From Ravibacter sp964559125 (lineage in GTDB: Bacteria > Bacteroidota > Bacteroidia > Cytophagales > Spirosomataceae): 64,000 nucleotides of DNA. Below the pieces are notes generated by a model that saw nothing but the letters and a program-made list of their open reading frames with translations, was not told where the DNA came from and ran no database searches. The DNA is taken from NCBI GenBank assembly GCA_964559125.1, contig CAZLGW010000027.1, positions 13,102 to 77,101 on the forward strand, given 5' to 3'. Positions within the stretch are counted from its first letter, which is position 1. Each line of letters starts with the position of its first letter. Positions 50,135 through 58,985 of this stretch are shown piece by piece. The translations under genes were made by a program, and so were the position numbers.

Positions 50135-51448
50135 ATGATTGACGACAGGCTTCGGTACTTGCTGCTAAGGTATTATCAGAAAAGAGCTTCGGCGGAAGAG
50201 CGCGACGAGCTAATGGAACTCCTCCGCGACGGAGCGTATGATGAAGAAGTGAGATACCTGATCGCAGAGCTGATCGATAGCCAAAGCCAGTTTGGGGACG
50301 TGCTGGAAGACGGACGTGCCGAAGAAATCCTGAGAAATATTTTCCGTTCTGAAGCATCTGTAAATGATCACGGAGATATTTATGCCACAGAGGCAGCGGA
50401 TGACTTCCAACCACCCCGGCGCAATTGGGTGCAGGTCTTCAGGGTCCTGCCGGTGGCGGCAAGCATAGCGCTTCTTGCTTTCCTGGGAGTCTATTGGGCG
50501 ATAAATGGTAATCCGCTGAGCATGTTCGGAAAGGCAACCGGCAGTGATAACACTTCACCGGCAGCATCAGCCAGGCAATTGCTGCCTGCAACCGAGAAGG
50601 CGCTGCTCACACTCTGGGATGGCACCGTTTTTAGCCTGGACACCACGCAAACTCAATCTCTTGACAAGCTGACCAGGACTCCGTCAGGCTTTGAAAACGA
50701 CCAGGAAAAAGGCGAGCTTGTCTATAACGGAACTGAGACCAGAAGCGGTTATAATTCCCTGTCGACCCCTCTTGGCGGACAGTACAAACTGGTTCTCCCC
50801 GACGGCTCGAAGGCATGGCTTAATGCAGGTTCAACGTTGAAATTCCCTACTTCTTTTGATACCGGGAGCAGGAGAGTGGAAGTGACCGGAGAGGTATTTT
50901 TTGAGGTGAAGAGTGATAAAAACAAGCCGTTTATAGTGAGTCTGCCCCGCCGTAAGGTACAGGGAGAGTCCATGGAAATAATGGTATTGGGTACAGAATT
51001 TAACGTGTCGTCCTATCATGAAGACCCGGTTATCCAGACTACCCTGGTAAAAGGCTCGGTGAGGGTGAAAAAAGGAAATGATTCGAAGGTATTGTCGCCG
51101 GGAGAGCAGGCGGAGATCCGGTTTGCTGATATACGCGCCGGTAGTGTCAGGAACGGAAACCGGGCAGACAGTGAAGGCAGGATAGAGATAAAGAATGTAG
51201 ATGTAGAAAGCGTAACCGCATGGAAAGAAGGGCGGTTTGAGTTCAACGGGAGTATAGAAGGGATCATGAGGCAGATTGCACGCTGGTATGCGGTGGAGGT
51301 GGAATTTGAAGATGACCTGCGGTCGCGGGAATTTGTAGGGGCCATCTCCAGGAAAGAAAATGCGGCAGAAGTGCTGAAAATGCTGGAGCTCACCGGCGGC
51401 ATACGCTTTGAGATCCAGGGACAGAAAATAAAAGTAAAAGCTATTTAA
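50135..51448 (+). CDS. FecR family anti-sigma factor
   Basis: A 437-residue anti-sigma factor. The cytoplasmic N-terminal part (about 1-95) is followed by one membrane segment (VLPVAASIALLAFLGVYWAI, about 103-122). The periplasmic FecR domain runs about 205-330 with LPDGSKAWLNAGSTLKFP and VEVTGEVFFEVKSDKNKPFIV, and the C-terminal DUF4974-type domain contains FEFNGSIEGIMRQIARWYAVEVEFED. It keeps FecI inactive until the SusC STN domain signals. The gene is 143 bases after the sigma gene. Confidence 0.93.
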   Translation: MIDDRLRYLLLRYYQKRASAEERDELMELLRDGAYDEEVRYLIAELIDSQSQFGDVLEDGRAEEILRNIFRSEASVNDHGDIYATEAADDFQPPRRNWVQVFRVLPVAASIALLAFLGVYWAINGNPLSMFGKATGSDNTSPAASARQLLPATEKALLTLWDGTVFSLDTTQTQSLDKLTRTPSGFENDQEKGELVYNGTETRSGYNSLSTPLGGQYKLVLPDGSKAWLNAGSTLKFPTSFDTGSRRVEVTGEVFFEVKSDKNKPFIVSLPRRKVQGESMEIMVLGTEFNVSSYHEDPVIQTTLVKGSVRVKKGNDSKVLSPGEQAEIRFADIRAGSVRNGNRADSEGRIEIKNVDVESVTAWKEGRFEFNGSIEGIMRQIARWYAVEVEFEDDLRSREFVGAISRKENAAEVLKMLELTGGIRFEIQGQKIKVKAI

Positions 51449-51526
51449 ATAATAATTAACCTAAACTAAATCAGAATGCAGATGGAGAAAATAATACACT
51501 GAGTTTCGCGCAGGGGACAAAATAAA

Positions 51527-51551
51527 TCAGGTGTGCTCGTAACACACCTGA
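51527..51551 (+). promoter_or_regulatory. Hairpin in the leader of the second susC
   Basis: TCAGGTGTG and CACACCTGA form a perfect 9-base stem around a 7-base loop, 67 bases before the susC ATG and 79 bases after the fecR stop. No U-tract follows, so it is not a clear terminator; it may stabilise the susC message or act as a binding site. Confidence 0.45.
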
Positions 51552-51617
51552 CATGAAGGATTGGTCCCGAAGTCATTTAGGAAAACGAATTTTAACCTTA
51601 ATCCAACAATCAAAAGT

Positions 51618-54600
51618 ATGAAATTTCTATTCAAGGTCAAAAATGACCCGGGGGATACGTATATTCATATGCGGTTGCCTGTTGAAAACGGGCTCCCTCA
51701 TCTCATCCAAAAAGTTTTCATTTTTATGAGACTGGTTACGCTGATATTATTCCTTGCCGCTATGCATGTTACTGCCGGTAGCCTTGAGGCGCAGCGTGTT
51801 TCGATAAACAAAAAAGAAGCCACTCTTCTCGAAGTGTTAGAGGCAGTGAGAAAGCAGACAGGATATCTTTTTGTGTGTGATATGGAGATGATAAGAAAAA
51901 CGAAGCGGGTCTCACTTAATTTACGGCAGGCTGATATGGTGAAGGTGCTTGATGCCGCTTTTAAGGATCAGCCGGTAACCTATAGCATCTATGATAAGAC
52001 TATTATTGTTCAAAAACAGCCTTCAGGTAAGAAAGCAGAACCGGAGGGCTACATCCTGCCGAGTTTGAAAAAGCCGATAGAAGAAAGCAGGGAGGATCGC
52101 GGGATGTTTATGACCGAACTGAGTGAGAAACTGCGGGAAAGAGCGCTACTGACCACTGTTGCAGATATCTATGTAAGAGGAAAGGTAGTGGATGAAACGA
52201 ACGGTGAGTTACCCGGGGTCAGCATTGTTCTTAAGGGAAGTTTATTGGGAACAACGACCGACGAAAAAGGAGAGTTTTCATTACGTGTTCCGGACAGTAA
52301 AGGAATACTGGTTTTTTCCTATGTCGGGTATATTACCCAGGAAATATCTTTCAACAGCCAGACAAGATTAGATATTGTCATGAAAGAAGACCGGAAGAGC
52401 CTGGAAGAAGTTGTGGTGGTAGGGTATGGAACGCAAAGCAAAAGGGATATCACCGGTTCGGTATCGTCGGTTAAATCGGAGGAGCTGATGCAAACCCCTA
52501 TTACCAATGTTGCTCAGGGTATTCAGGCTCGTGTACCGGGTGTACATATCACACAAAACAGCGCTGCGCCGGGTGGGAATATCAGTGTAAGAATAAGAGG
52601 GACGAACTCAATTAACGGCTCGTCAGAACCGCTGTATGTAGTTGATGGGATCCAGATATCAAACGGAGGGAGCATTACACAGATAAGCCCGCTTTCGACT
52701 ATCAATCCCAATGATATTGAATCAGTAGAAGTATTAAAGGATGCTTCAGCCACCGCGATTTACGGATCGAGAGGTGCAAACGGTGTTATCCTGATCACAA
52801 CTAAAAGAGGAAAGAATGCGCCGACAAAAGTGCAGTTTGACAGCTATGTAGGGGTGCAGAAAATTACGAAAAAACTGGGGGTCTTAAATGCGAGGCAGTT
52901 TGCTGAACTCGAAAATGAAACATTCCCTACTCCACCTTACCCCGATCTCGAGAGTATCACAGAGGGAACAAACTGGCATGATCTCATTTACCGGCAGGCT
53001 GCCATACAGAGCTATCAGCTTTCACTTCAGGGGGGAGACAAGAAAACGAGATTTTCAGTTTCCGGCAATTATTTTGATCAGGATGGTATCATCATCAAGT
53101 CTAACTTTAAGAGATATTCCCTGAGAGCCACATTGGATCATGAAATTAACGATAAAACAAGGATGGGTATAACGATCCTGGGTAGCCATTCGGTAAATAG
53201 GGGTATTCCGACGGGTGTCACCGGATTGAGTAATGCGAATTCTATGAGTAGCATTGTTGGTGCGGCTTTGGGGGCTCCTCCAACATTGCAGGCCTATAGG
53301 GACAACGGAACAATTTTTCCATTTGTAGATCAGGGCGGCGGAAGATATGCAGAAGTGGTTAATCCACTGGGTCTAGCTGAAATATTTAATCAGACGGGCA
53401 TCACTCGCTTCCTTTCAAATTTCTATGTCGACCGCCAGATTATCAAAGATCTGACCTATCGTGCGTCTTTCAATGTTGATATAAGTAACTCCCTTAACGA
53501 CTACTACTCTCCGATTTATATTATTCCGGAAAGTATGGTCAATTCCAATTCAGGTACCGCACGCAAAACCAATGAAAACAACAGGTCGCTGCTGCACGAG
53601 AGTATCCTGACCTACTATAAAGACTTCGGGAGAAACTCGCTGAAATTTACAGGAGTGTATGCTATCCAGAGTATAGCGTATGCCACAAACTCTATCAATG
53701 CAACAGGGTTTCCCAACGATCAAACTACCAATGAAGCTCTTGGATTGGCCGTTACTAGGACAGTTTCAAGTAACCGGACAAGAGAAGATCTCGTATCCTT
53801 CATGGGAAGGGTTAACTATGGGTTCGACGGAAAATATTTCCTTGATGCTACAGCCAGATATGACGGGGCATCGAAGTTCGGCAAAAATAACAAGTACGGT
53901 TTCTTTCCCGCGATTTCAGGTGCGTGGCGAGTTATCGGAGAAGACTTTATGGTTGATCAGACCGTATTTAGTGATTTGAAGCTAAGAGCAAGCTATGGAA
54001 TAACCGGAAATGCAGCTGCTATTGGCCCTTATCAGTCCCTTTCCCTGTCAGGTCAAAGAGGAGCATACTATTTTAATCATCAATACGTAACCGGCATAAG
54101 TCCGACGGGTATTGCCAACACGGATCTGAGATGGGAGCGGTCGAAGCAAACTAACATCGGACTTGATATAGGTTTCCTGAATGATCGACTGAATGTGGTT
54201 GTGGATGCATATACCAAGAAGACAGAAGATCTGTTATTTGCCCGGGATTTGCCCTTGTCTTCAGGATATGGCTCTTACACAGGGAACTTTGCTGTTCTGA
54301 GAAATAAAGGAATTGAGATTGGAGTAAACTACAACGTATCTAATTCTGGTTTCCGGTGGGATGTTGGCGGGAATCTGTCAGTTAACCGGAACAAACTCCT
54401 AGCCTTAGAGGGAGATGAAGATGAATTTGTCACGACGGAATTTAGCATTTTGAAAGTCGGGCAGCCTATCGGTGTATTCAGAACCTATGTTTTCGACGGT
54501 ATCTATCAATTAGGAGAGGAAGTACTGCCCGGACAAACAAGCCGGGTCGGGGCAACTAAGCTGAAAGATTTGAACAACGACGGTAGCATTACCGCCGAAG

Positions 54601-55106
54601 ATCAGAAGATAGTAGGGAACCCTAACCCAGATTTTATTTTCGGATTCACTTCTAATATGTCCTATAAAAAAATTGATTTGAGTGTGTTCTTCTCAGGTGT
54701 TCTCGGGAATGACGTATACAACCTGAGCAGGTTTACATTCGAAAATCCTCTTGGGTCAAGAAATGTATTTGCCGGTATGGTAAATCGATGGTCACCGACA
54801 AACCCTAGCAATGAATACCAGAACGGTTCACAGGGAGGCAGGCTACCAGCTTCAGACCGGTTTCTCGAGAATGGGTCGTTCGTAAGGCTGAAAAATATTA
54901 ATCTTGGCTACACATTTAATGATCTGGCCGGAATTTCGAGCCTGAGACTTTATGTTAGTGGGAACAACCTGCTCACTTTTACCAAGTACTCCGGTTATGA
55001 TCCTGAGGTTAACTCATACGGAGGATCGAACACTCTGATAGGGGTCGACAATCTGGTTTATCCAAACTCGAAATCATATTTGATGGGAATTCAGGTTAGC
55101 TTTTAA
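51618..55106 (+). CDS. SusC/RagA TonB-dependent transporter with STN signalling domain
   Basis: A 1162-residue transporter. After a hydrophobic export segment (FMRLVTLILFLAAMHVTAG) comes the STN domain (about 65-130, VSINKKEATLLEVLEAVRKQTGYLFVCDMEMI), then a CarboxypepD-reg-like domain (VRGKVVDETNGELPGVSIVLKG), a TonB-box region VVVVGYGTQ, the plug (VRIRGTNSINGSSEPLYVVDGI, VLKDASATAIYGSRGA) and the barrel ending in SYLMGIQVSF. The STN domain contacts FecR, linking import to sigma release. I chose the ATG rather than an upstream TTG. Its stop overlaps the susD start (TAATG). Confidence 0.95.
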   Translation: MKFLFKVKNDPGDTYIHMRLPVENGLPHLIQKVFIFMRLVTLILFLAAMHVTAGSLEAQRVSINKKEATLLEVLEAVRKQTGYLFVCDMEMIRKTKRVSLNLRQADMVKVLDAAFKDQPVTYSIYDKTIIVQKQPSGKKAEPEGYILPSLKKPIEESREDRGMFMTELSEKLRERALLTTVADIYVRGKVVDETNGELPGVSIVLKGSLLGTTTDEKGEFSLRVPDSKGILVFSYVGYITQEISFNSQTRLDIVMKEDRKSLEEVVVVGYGTQSKRDITGSVSSVKSEELMQTPITNVAQGIQARVPGVHITQNSAAPGGNISVRIRGTNSINGSSEPLYVVDGIQISNGGSITQISPLSTINPNDIESVEVLKDASATAIYGSRGANGVILITTKRGKNAPTKVQFDSYVGVQKITKKLGVLNARQFAELENETFPTPPYPDLESITEGTNWHDLIYRQAAIQSYQLSLQGGDKKTRFSVSGNYFDQDGIIIKSNFKRYSLRATLDHEINDKTRMGITILGSHSVNRGIPTGVTGLSNANSMSSIVGAALGAPPTLQAYRDNGTIFPFVDQGGGRYAEVVNPLGLAEIFNQTGITRFLSNFYVDRQIIKDLTYRASFNVDISNSLNDYYSPIYIIPESMVNSNSGTARKTNENNRSLLHESILTYYKDFGRNSLKFTGVYAIQSIAYATNSINATGFPNDQTTNEALGLAVTRTVSSNRTREDLVSFMGRVNYGFDGKYFLDATARYDGASKFGKNNKYGFFPAISGAWRVIGEDFMVDQTVFSDLKLRASYGITGNAAAIGPYQSLSLSGQRGAYYFNHQYVTGISPTGIANTDLRWERSKQTNIGLDIGFLNDRLNVVVDAYTKKTEDLLFARDLPLSSGYGSYTGNFAVLRNKGIEIGVNYNVSNSGFRWDVGGNLSVNRNKLLALEGDEDEFVTTEFSILKVGQPIGVFRTYVFDGIYQLGEEVLPGQTSRVGATKLKDLNNDGSITAEDQKIVGNPNPDFIFGFTSNMSYKKIDLSVFFSGVLGNDVYNLSRFTFENPLGSRNVFAGMVNRWSPTNPSNEYQNGSQGGRLPASDRFLENGSFVRLKNINLGYTFNDLAGISSLRLYVSGNNLLTFTKYSGYDPEVNSYGGSNTLIGVDNLVYPNSKSYLMGIQVSF

Positions 55107-56596
55107 TGAAAAAGATCATGGAAAAAATACAAATATTCCGACTTTTTTTTATCTCGCTTGTCTTTGTGTCATGCGATTTAGAAGAGACTACCTATTCGTC
55201 TCTTTTTACGGAAAGCTTCTACAGAACAGCGAGTGACGCTGAGGCCGGACTGGCTTCAGCCTACGGCTCACTGGCGGATCTCTATAATACTGCCGGTACC
55301 GGAGCTTCTGATTTTAGTGCTGACCAAAGTTACGCTCGCCCGGTTGTGGGCAGGGATGTCTACGCACTGTTTAATTATGATCCTAATTATACAACACAGA
55401 GAAGTGCAGGACGTGAATTTGAGTCTCCTCAGGCGATCTGGCGGTCGTGCTATGCCGGAATTGAAAGGATTAACTGGGTAATTGAAAAGGTGCCGTATGC
55501 AACCATGAGTGAAACCCGGAGAGAAGAAATTGTCGGTGAGGCTTACTTTCTCAGAGCATTCTTCCATTGGATGCTTACCAGGAATTTTGGAGATGTTATT
55601 GTTAAAACAAGTGCAAGTTCTGATCAGGTAGCTGCGTACGTAGCAAAATCACCCAGATTGGAAGTATACAAGCAAATATTTTCAGACCTGGATGAGGCAA
55701 TAAAAAGATTGCCTTCCTATAGCGGGAGTCTTCGGAAGGGGAGTCCTTCAAAAGAAGTAGCGATCGGACTTTATGCGAAGGCAGCTTTATACTCCGAAGA
55801 TTGGGGAACATCTCTGGAAAAGGCAAAGCAGGTGATTGAATCAAATCGGTACCAGTTGATGGATGATGTGGTCGATCTTTATGAAGTAGAAAAGGAGGAT
55901 CTTGCTCGTCAGGAGAATATGTGGGCCTTTGAGTGCGAAACATCCATCCCCCAGGTTGGGAGCCAAATCCATAGCCTGTTCGGACCACGAAGCAGCTCCG
56001 GGCTTTATTACCTGAGTACAACATGGGGATCGGCCTATATGTACCAGTCTTTTTTCGACTCGTTCGATCCTAAAGACCGGAGAAGAGCGCTTATGGATAC
56101 GAATTACGTGCACAGGCAAGGTCATATCGTCCACCAGAAAGACATAGATCCTGCTACTCCCGAAGCGGTTTTATTAAAGAAGTATCGGCATCCAAATTCG
56201 ATTGGTGGGATTGGGTCAACCAATATGCCGATTCTGCGGTTGGCCGATATGTACCTGATCGCTGCTGAGGCTGAGGCGAGGGCAAATGGGGTAACTCCGG
56301 TTGCGTATGGGTATATTAACAAGATCAGGAACAGGGCGGGTCTTGCGGATTTACAGGCCGGTTTGAACAGGGAGGAATTTATAGATGCTGTCTTGCAGGA
56401 GAGATCCTGGGAGTTTTTTGGAGAAGGAGACCGTTGGTATGATCTGACAAGAACCGGGAAGTTTTTGGAAGTAATACCCAAAGCGACGAATAACATCTAT
56501 CCTGTCAGAAATCCGCAGCCCAGGCATAAGTTTTTCCCGATACCTTTGGAGGAAATTAATGCAAATTCAAAGCTGACCCAGAATGAGGGATGGTAA
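55106..56596 (+). CDS. SusD/RagB family surface glycan-binding lipoprotein (second pair)
   Basis: A 496-residue SusD-type lipoprotein with lipobox FVSC (Cys23). TPR-like helices are visible (AEAGLASAYGSLADL; REEIVGEAYFLRAFFHWMLTRNFGDV), and the C-terminal block LRLADMYLIAAEAEARANG, LQERSWEFFGEGDRWYDLTRTGKF, FFPIPLEEINANSKLTQNEGW is typical. It pairs with the SusC just upstream. It is about 100 residues shorter than the SusD of the first locus, suggesting a different ligand. Confidence 0.95.
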   Translation: MKKIMEKIQIFRLFFISLVFVSCDLEETTYSSLFTESFYRTASDAEAGLASAYGSLADLYNTAGTGASDFSADQSYARPVVGRDVYALFNYDPNYTTQRSAGREFESPQAIWRSCYAGIERINWVIEKVPYATMSETRREEIVGEAYFLRAFFHWMLTRNFGDVIVKTSASSDQVAAYVAKSPRLEVYKQIFSDLDEAIKRLPSYSGSLRKGSPSKEVAIGLYAKAALYSEDWGTSLEKAKQVIESNRYQLMDDVVDLYEVEKEDLARQENMWAFECETSIPQVGSQIHSLFGPRSSSGLYYLSTTWGSAYMYQSFFDSFDPKDRRRALMDTNYVHRQGHIVHQKDIDPATPEAVLLKKYRHPNSIGGIGSTNMPILRLADMYLIAAEAEARANGVTPVAYGYINKIRNRAGLADLQAGLNREEFIDAVLQERSWEFFGEGDRWYDLTRTGKFLEVIPKATNNIYPVRNPQPRHKFFPIPLEEINANSKLTQNEGW

Positions 56597-56634
56597 AAGC
56601 TTTTAGATACGATAGAATCAAAACAGGGATAACT

Positions 56635-57888
56635 ATGCTGAAAAAAATCAGGTTTTTTGTTGTCGCCGGCTTTGTTTCCGGAACTTTATTGACGACGTTT
56701 CGTAGCCAGGCGCAAAGAAATGAAAGTAAAGACCTTCAGATCGATGCGGAACTTCCGGGAGGAAATATTATAGTAGAAAGGATTGCCGGCGATACGGTGT
56801 GGATTACGCAGGATCTGAGAGAAACAGAGGGTAATTGGTTCTATTGGTATTTCAGGGTAAAAGGGGCAGCCGGAAGGAATATTTCTTTCCGGTTTACCCA
56901 TCCCTGGAAACAATTGCCGGTGATGCAGACCATAAGTGCGGGAGGAGTAGCCGTAAGTATGGATAAGGGAGTTACCTGGGATTGGTCAACCGGAGGAACT
57001 TTTTCCAGGAATGCTTTCACATTTAAATTTCCTGAGCATGCCGACGAGGTGCAGTTTAGTATGGGAATGCCTTATACACAGGCTAATCTGGATAAGTTTC
57101 TCGAAAAGTACAAAGGCAATCCCCGACTCGAGGTGAATGCACTGACCAGGACAAAAGGGGATCGTTTAATCGAAAAATTACATATCGGGAATTTACACGG
57201 GAAGCCGAAGTATAAGTTGTTAATAACCGCCCGGCATCACGCATGTGAAATGATGGCAAGTTATGTTTTGGAAGGAATGATCGAAGAGTTTCTTGATGAT
57301 GGCGAGGTCGGGAAATGGATAATGGAAAATACGGAAGTAATGGTTGTGCCGTTTATAGACAAAGACGGAGTGGAAAATGGTGATCAGGGAAAAAACAGGC
57401 GAGGGAGGGATCATAACAGGGACTACTCCGGAGAAAGTATCTATGAAAGTACCCGCGCGCTCAGATCATTCGTCCCTGTATGGTCGGGAGGTCAGATGAC
57501 AATGGCGCTGGACTTACATTGTCCGTTTATCGCGGGTGCTGAACACGAACGGATTCACTTTGTAGGGAGTTCAGACAGCTTAATCTGGAAGGAAGAGATC
57601 CGGCTATCCAACATCCTGGAAAAAGAATCTTCGGAGTCGCGGGGCCTAAAATTCAGGACAGTTGATAATCTTCCTTTCGGGACATCCTGGAATGTTACCG
57701 CCAACACCTCTAAGGGAGACAGTTTCAGACAATGGGCCAGGCATCTGAAGGGAATAAAAATAGCGAGTACATTGGAATACCCCTATTCTATGGCGTCGGG
57801 TGACAGGGTGACCCAAAGCAACTCCAGATTATTTGGCAAAGTAGTGGCAAAGGCTATTTACAGATACCTCTCCGGTGGGGAAAATTAA
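56635..57888 (+). CDS. Exported M14 zinc carboxypeptidase (CCP-like)
   Basis: A 417-residue secreted protein. Residues 38-150 form a beta-sandwich (AELPGGNIIVERIAGDTVWITQDLR, NWFYWYFRVKGAAGRNISFRFTH), followed by an M14 domain with zinc ligands His202-x-x-Glu205 in TARHHACEMMAS and His295 in ALDLHCP, the RGRDHNRDY substrate loop, and a glutamate in STLEYPYS. A beta-sandwich before the peptidase is the hallmark of cytosolic carboxypeptidases. The signal peptide ends near SQAQ. I chose the ATG in front of the signal peptide; an earlier ATG overlaps the susD stop. In this locus it may remove amino acids from a glycopeptide or be an amidase. Confidence 0.8.
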   Translation: MLKKIRFFVVAGFVSGTLLTTFRSQAQRNESKDLQIDAELPGGNIIVERIAGDTVWITQDLRETEGNWFYWYFRVKGAAGRNISFRFTHPWKQLPVMQTISAGGVAVSMDKGVTWDWSTGGTFSRNAFTFKFPEHADEVQFSMGMPYTQANLDKFLEKYKGNPRLEVNALTRTKGDRLIEKLHIGNLHGKPKYKLLITARHHACEMMASYVLEGMIEEFLDDGEVGKWIMENTEVMVVPFIDKDGVENGDQGKNRRGRDHNRDYSGESIYESTRALRSFVPVWSGGQMTMALDLHCPFIAGAEHERIHFVGSSDSLIWKEEIRLSNILEKESSESRGLKFRTVDNLPFGTSWNVTANTSKGDSFRQWARHLKGIKIASTLEYPYSMASGDRVTQSNSRLFGKVVAKAIYRYLSGGEN

Positions 57889-57943
57889 TAAAAATGCAGA
57901 ACTTACATGATGTTTTCCAGGTATAACCATTAAGGCGAACATC

Positions 57944-58975
57944 ATGCTGGGAGTGATCTTGTTTTTTCGTTTGCTCGTTGGAGTCGGTAATCCGGCTCAT
58001 CAGGAAGACCAACTCGTCTTTACCTACCATACCGACAGGGGAGTCGACGCGCACATCTACCTGGCGCAGGCTAAAGACAGCCTTCCTGACTACTATTACT
58101 GCGATCTGAAAACACCGATTTGCCTGGAAAATCTCTGTAACCCGATCGAAATCAGGCTGGAGTGGGACCTGATCGGGAATTTCCGCAACTATCGGGAGGT
58201 GCCAGGCAAGGAGATCACCAAGTTTGATCATGAACCGTTTGAGGAGAAAGATCACGAGCAACTGAAGAAAATACTGTCCGACAGGGAGTCGATGTTGCGG
58301 GATTACCTGATGGAAGACCTTGTCGATACGACCGTGAAGGTATATTCTGCCGAAATAGATGGCCTTACGGCGGCAACGAGCTCCACTTTTTCGGATAAGC
58401 TCGTCCCCGGCGCCATTTATACGTGCTACACGCTCTGGCATCTTATAAACGGGGAGATCGCCGACCGTATCCGCCGGAATACCGTGGGACTGCTGAATAC
58501 CAGGCTGAAGAGGAAAATGCTGATGTCGGGTCTGACGGATTACCAGGATTATATCCTCGACGGGATCAGGCCGGCCGACAGCGAGGTATTTGCACCCGAC
58601 CTGGTTGCGCTGGCCGGTGGTAAGAATAGGTTTATCGCGATAAAGGCGATCCGGAAGCTGCCGGCAAGCGGTACGATAAAGCACAACGCCCTGGAGATGG
58701 TAAAACGGTTTGAAGACTATGATTTCCCGGTTCAGAGCGCCCTTATACAGTATTTTATCCGGCAGGAGTGTGATGCGGATATCGCTGACGAGTGGGTGAA
58801 GAAAGCAGGATCGGTAAGGGAGGCTCAAAAGGTGGATATTTACAAGCTGTTTGAGCAGAGCTCCAGGTGTATGAGAAATGATACGGCAGGGAAACTCATT
58901 CATTTTCTTGAGAGTAAAAAAGAAAAGATGGATGGTTTAGATAGAAAGCTATTGGTTTTACTAAACAGGAATTAA
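57944..58975 (+). CDS. Unknown protein with C-x4-C and FMN-attachment-like motif, paralogue 1
   Basis: A 343-residue protein with a short export-like N-terminus. It shares its architecture with the gene at the end of the window: a beta-rich N-terminal part with Cys60-x4-Cys65 (TPICLENLC), a helical stretch KKILSDRESMLRDYLMEDLVDTT, then EIDGLTAATSS (138-148) and GAIYTCYTLWHLING. The DGLTAATSS segment resembles the DGxSGATxTS flavin-attachment motif of FMN-binding domains, with Gly replaced by Ala. The rest is a helical repeat-like tail. I do not recognise the family. It lies directly before a Tat-exported FAD oxidoreductase (10 bases). Confidence 0.6.
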   Translation: MLGVILFFRLLVGVGNPAHQEDQLVFTYHTDRGVDAHIYLAQAKDSLPDYYYCDLKTPICLENLCNPIEIRLEWDLIGNFRNYREVPGKEITKFDHEPFEEKDHEQLKKILSDRESMLRDYLMEDLVDTTVKVYSAEIDGLTAATSSTFSDKLVPGAIYTCYTLWHLINGEIADRIRRNTVGLLNTRLKRKMLMSGLTDYQDYILDGIRPADSEVFAPDLVALAGGKNRFIAIKAIRKLPASGTIKHNALEMVKRFEDYDFPVQSALIQYFIRQECDADIADEWVKKAGSVREAQKVDIYKLFEQSSRCMRNDTAGKLIHFLESKKEKMDGLDRKLLVLLNRN

Positions 58976-58985
58976 CCAGATAAGT

